Of a stretch of DNA of 26,378 bases, positions 23,435-26,378 are shown piece by piece. Location: positions 1 to 26,378 of the forward strand of contig DFBH01000073.1 in assembly GCA_002366545.1 (NCBI GenBank), read 5' to 3'. Within the stretch, counting starts at the first letter, position 1; each line of letters opens with the position of its first letter. The translations under genes and the position numbers were made by a program. Origin of the DNA: Candidatus Oleimmundimicrobium americanum. Its GTDB lineage: Bacteria > Actinomycetota > Aquicultoria > UBA3085 > Oleimmundimicrobiaceae. The notes below the pieces were generated by a model. The model was not told where the DNA came from, did not search any database, and saw only the letters and a program-made list of their open reading frames with translations.

Positions 23435-23468
23435 TTGATTGATTTTATCGTTTGGGGTTGATGCCGGT

Positions 23469-23930
23469 TTGAAGAAAAGAATATTATTGGTGGTAATTGT
23501 AGTTTTATTTGCGGCCCTAATTGCAGGGCTTTTTTATTGCCAGTATGTAAAGAAGAAAGAGATAAAAGAACTTGCTCTGGCACATGAAAGTATTGGAATT
23601 CGCCTCTATGATGAGGGAAAACTCGATGCTGCTGAAGGGGCTCTCAAACAGGCGATTGAAAAAGATTCTGCGTTGTGGAAGCCATATTTTTATTTGGGGT
23701 CGATTTATTTTGAAAAAGGAGAATGGGAGAGAGCACGTCCCGAGTTTGAAAAGACAGTTGAGTTAAATTCGCAAGCCGCAGAAGCATATACGGCATTGGG
23801 TATCCTCGCTTTCAGGCAAAAAGATTACGATAAATCTATTGAGTACTTCAAGAAATCTCTTGAATTAAATCCCGACGACAAGCATGTAAAAGGTCTTTTA
23901 GAGTCCATTGAGAAGGTTAAAAAAGAATAG
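23469..23930 (+). CDS. Small membrane-anchored TPR protein
   Basis: A 153-residue protein beginning LKKRILLVVIVVLFAALIAG, one membrane helix, followed by about three TPR repeats (SIGIRLYDEGKLDAAEGALK, PYFYLGSIYFEKGEWERARP, AYTALGILAFRQKDYDKSIE). TTG 23469 places the lysines directly before the helix. GGGG at 23453 is a weak ribosome binding site, and TTG 23439 is an alternative that would add 10 residues. It starts 34 nt after the FN3 cytochrome stop, so it is probably co-transcribed and may act as its assembly or docking partner, as the TPR protein at 9647 may for its neighbour. Confidence 0.78.
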   Translation: MKKRILLVVIVVLFAALIAGLFYCQYVKKKEIKELALAHESIGIRLYDEGKLDAAEGALKQAIEKDSALWKPYFYLGSIYFEKGEWERARPEFEKTVELNSQAAEAYTALGILAFRQKDYDKSIEYFKKSLELNPDDKHVKGLLESIEKVKKE

Positions 23931-23964
23931 AGCAGTTGGCCCTGTCTTCCTCTGGCCAGTTATT

Positions 23965-24010
<46 letters not shown>

Positions 24011-24091
24011 TGTGTACGTTTTAAAGTGAAGCAATTTTTTAAATAACTTTTATTTGTTCATTTTCTTACTCGCCCAAGAATTTATTTTTTT

Positions 24092-24262
24092 GTAGGTCGA
24101 ACACGCTTCACGCTCGGCCGTATCCGCGACTACACTCGCTCCGGGCGGGCCGAGAATAACTCGCTTGCGCTCAGACAGATTCTCGGGCGCTCACTTTGTT
24201 CGCCTTCCGGCCTTCCACTCGTTTCATCGGGGCGACCTCAAGTTTCGCTTTGTCCGACCCAC
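24092..24262. repeat. GC-rich dispersed element, copy B (171 bp, uninterrupted)
   Basis: Termini GTAGGTCG and CGACCCAC, with internal CCGAGAAT and ATTCTCGG. Roughly nine substitutions relative to 14701-14890. It lacks the 19-bp palindrome insert of that copy. Both copies lie between a T-rich and an A-rich flank, in the same orientation. Confidence 0.8.
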
Positions 24263-24347
24263 CCGGGTTTTTAAAAACCAAAAACAATAGACAGCTTTGG
24301 TTTTTGACTCTTGACTGCTTGTTAGCAGCCTATTTTTAAGCCTAAAA

Positions 24348-24373
24348 ATGACCCTTCGTCCCTCCAGGGTCAT
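24348..24373. repeat. Short inverted repeat
   Basis: ATGACCCT (24348-24355) and AGGGTCAT (24366-24373), perfect 8-bp arms around TCGTCCCTCC. It is followed by a partly related GGAGGGTCTCC stretch, in repeat-rich gene-free sequence. Confidence 0.5.
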
Positions 24374-24688
24374 CCCGGTCTCGACCTTGGAGGGTCTCCG
24401 ACCCGAAGGGGAAGGAAAGAGGGATGATATGGCATTTAATTTGCTGGTTTTAGATAAAGTTAAAGTTTAAATAAAATTCAGGGCTCGCAGTGGGCAGTTT
24501 ACCGAATGCATAAAGTGTAGCAATCTCATAAGTAGTAGATGACTGATGGCTGGTTTAAAAGGCTGGTTTTAAGGGCTGAACTAAAAAGCTGATCTCAAGG
24601 GCTGTTTTTAACATTTTAGATTTTTCTCTATTGTTTTTATTTTTAATATTTTAATTTAAACGCACTTCTTGTTGCCTACTCTTAATGT

Positions 24689-26320
24689 TTATCTGTACAT
24701 TGAACGCATATGGGAAAGTCCGGTAATGTAATTTCTTGGGGTTGTGAATTCCAACATGGGTTTATCATCGGTATTTAGCGGAATATCATTGCCTTTAGTT
24801 ATTTCTCTTACTTGTTCCGGTGTTTTGGAGAGGTAAAATGGATAGTCAATTCTTGCTCGCACTCTTTGCTCAATTTGTTCCGCCGTGTATTTAAATGGAG
24901 TTTTTGAACCGATAAAAAGTAAGTCGCCACCTTTGTAATCTTTCCACTGAGCTGTTTTCCAGATGTAGGTGTGATTAAACACCGTATTAAATGTCTTTAG
25001 CATAAAAACAACATCTTTATCTTGAAGCAGATAATATGGTATCCACTGACAAAAAATTCCGTTTTCGGAAAGTCGCGACTCAACAATCTTATAAAATTCA
25101 AGAGTGAAAAGGTTAGAAACGCTGGAAACGGTTGGATAAGAAGGCTCCGATGATATAATGTCATATTTTTTCTCTTCAACCGTAAGATAGTTCCTCGCGT
25201 CGGCGATCACTAAGTTTAAACGAGGATCCAGAAAAATATTTTCGTTGAAGCATTGTCTTGCGGCCCTAACGACCGCGGGGTTTATTTCCACACAGCAAAT
25301 TTGTTTTAGCGGGTATTCCAATGCTGTCTTAACAGTATAGCCGGTTCCCAACCCAATATTTAAGAAATTTTTAGGGTTAGGATGGCTTAATATTGGTAAA
25401 TGAGCGAGCATAAGCTGAGTGGACATATCTTGAGGCCCCGTGCTTCCTTCAAACTTTCCATCTACCTGGAGAGATCTTTCTCCGTTAATTGAATTGTAAA
25501 AAACATACACTATGCCGTTTACATTTTCTTCGTTGAATATCGTTTTAAGATATTTATCCAAGTTTTGTTCGCTCAAAGTGTAAAAATTGTTTAAAACGGG
25601 CTTTGGGGATGAGGCGGCAATTGATATTGAGAGAAGAAGAAAAAACATTATTCCACCACCAAGTATTTTGAATAAATGTTTTGATTTTGATAAAAACAAC
25701 ACCGAGCTTGCAGCGATAAGATTTAAAAGAGCCGCAATGATAGCTGTTTTTGTGATACCCATTATTGGTATAAGAACAAATCCTGCCAGAAAAGAGCCCG
25801 CTATTGACCCAAAGGTATTAACCGAATATATATTGCCGATATCTTCTCCCAGGCTGGTCAGTTTATTTGTGACAATTTTGCTAACCACGGGAAACGTCGC
25901 TCCCATTAACGAGGTGGGGATAACCATGATTAAAAAGCTCAGAATAAATTGAATTAAACAAAATGAATAAAATGAAAGATTGAGATTTTTGTAGGCATAG
26001 ATGTAAATTGAAGGAAGAATTTTAATTAGAGGAAATGTAGCGAGTCCGAAAAGGGCAATTCCGAGCTCAAAAACTCCAAACAAAAACAGATGATTGTTTG
26101 TTTTATCGGTAAGCTTTCCTCCGATAAAGGCGCCAAGCGAAAGACCGGCCATGAATGCGGTTAACATTGTACTAACAGCATAAACCGTGTTGCCAAACAC
26201 CAATGAAAGAGTCCTTGCCCACAACACTTCGTAAATCAAAGCGGCTGCTCCCGAAAGTCCAAAGGCGCAGAAAACGATAGCTCTTTTTTTCGAATTTTGG
26301 TTCTTCGACAGTTTAATCAC
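24689..26320 (-). CDS. Fused polytopic membrane / spermidine-synthase-like protein
   Basis: A 543-residue protein. The N-terminal half (about 10-240) has seven or eight membrane helices with GLSGAAALIYEVLWARTLSL, AFMAGLSLGAFIGGKLTD and GEDIGNIYSVNTFGSIAGSF, the usual start of fused MFS/spermidine synthase proteins. The C-terminal half is a Rossmann methyltransferase-like fold: FLNIGLGTGYTV, CCVEINPAVV, LNLVIADARNYL, then SSEPSYP where true aminopropyltransferases carry an aspartate (D-x-S-D). That change argues against spermidine synthesis, and the real substrate is unknown. The start is GTG 26320, the only candidate before an upstream in-frame stop, with no visible ribosome binding site. It is convergent with the cytochrome locus and probably a separate unit. 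Confidence 0.85.
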   Translation of the reverse strand: MIKLSKNQNSKKRAIVFCAFGLSGAAALIYEVLWARTLSLVFGNTVYAVSTMLTAFMAGLSLGAFIGGKLTDKTNNHLFLFGVFELGIALFGLATFPLIKILPSIYIYAYKNLNLSFYSFCLIQFILSFLIMVIPTSLMGATFPVVSKIVTNKLTSLGEDIGNIYSVNTFGSIAGSFLAGFVLIPIMGITKTAIIAALLNLIAASSVLFLSKSKHLFKILGGGIMFFLLLSISIAASSPKPVLNNFYTLSEQNLDKYLKTIFNEENVNGIVYVFYNSINGERSLQVDGKFEGSTGPQDMSTQLMLAHLPILSHPNPKNFLNIGLGTGYTVKTALEYPLKQICCVEINPAVVRAARQCFNENIFLDPRLNLVIADARNYLTVEEKKYDIISSEPSYPTVSSVSNLFTLEFYKIVESRLSENGIFCQWIPYYLLQDKDVVFMLKTFNTVFNHTYIWKTAQWKDYKGGDLLFIGSKTPFKYTAEQIEQRVRARIDYPFYLSKTPEQVREITKGNDIPLNTDDKPMLEFTTPRNYITGLSHMRSMYR

Positions 26321-26378
26321 CTGAGGTAAAGTTTATACTAATCTTCTAATTTATTCGACAATTTATGATATTCTTTTT

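Overview
The window is a low-GC (about 40 %, estimated by eye) bacterial stretch dominated by multiheme c-type cytochromes. The organism looks like an uncultivated anaerobe. It has a Rex-type NADH/NAD sensor, strong AGGAGGTG ribosome binding sites, frequent TTG and GTG starts, NapC/NirT-type quinol dehydrogenases and long intergenic gaps full of dispersed repeats. I cannot assign a phylum from this sequence. Rex plus the start-codon habits would suit a deep-branching actinobacterial or Firmicutes-like lineage, but that is a guess.

Layout. Positions 1-5111 hold the end of an unidentified gene, a GT4 glycosyltransferase, a polyprenyl-phosphate sugar-phosphate transferase and a membrane O-antigen-ligase/polymerase-type protein with a TPR tail. 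Positions 5388-8775 carry three exported cytochromes (7, 20 and 10 heme sites) ending at a clear terminator. Then come rex (8849-9496), a membrane-anchored TPR protein and a membrane-anchored cytochrome with 15 sites. After a repeat-filled gap, a membrane-anchored NHL-repeat protein (12135-13103) precedes a hexaheme secreted cytochrome (13327-14322) that has its own near-consensus promoter and a strong terminator. A second O-antigen-ligase/TPR paralogue follows (15107-17125). On the minus strand two overlapping NapC/NirT-like genes with extra hemes (12 each) lie divergent from a second NHL protein (19678-20676), which precedes a large FN3-plus-multiheme cytochrome (20900-23434) and a small TPR protein. 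A fused membrane/spermidine-synthase-like protein lies at the right edge on the minus strand.

How it may work (inference). The NapC-like proteins would take electrons from the quinol pool, the soluble and lipid-anchored multihemes would carry them across the envelope, and the hexaheme and FN3 cytochromes would act at or beyond the cell surface. The hexaheme protein resembles OmcS-type filament cytochromes in size, heme number and motif order, so the best candidate for a new system is an extracellular cytochrome filament locus with NHL, TPR and possible glycosylation partners. By eye I count 93 CXXCH sites plus four variant sites (two CX4CH, one CX3CH, one CX12CH) in eight proteins. No cytochrome c maturation gene is visible.

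The intergenic gaps carry at least four repeat families: an 11-nt-periodic imperfect palindrome in three copies, a GC-rich 171-190 bp element in two copies, short TGCCCGCC-type palindromes, and a (GGCA)11.5 microsatellite.
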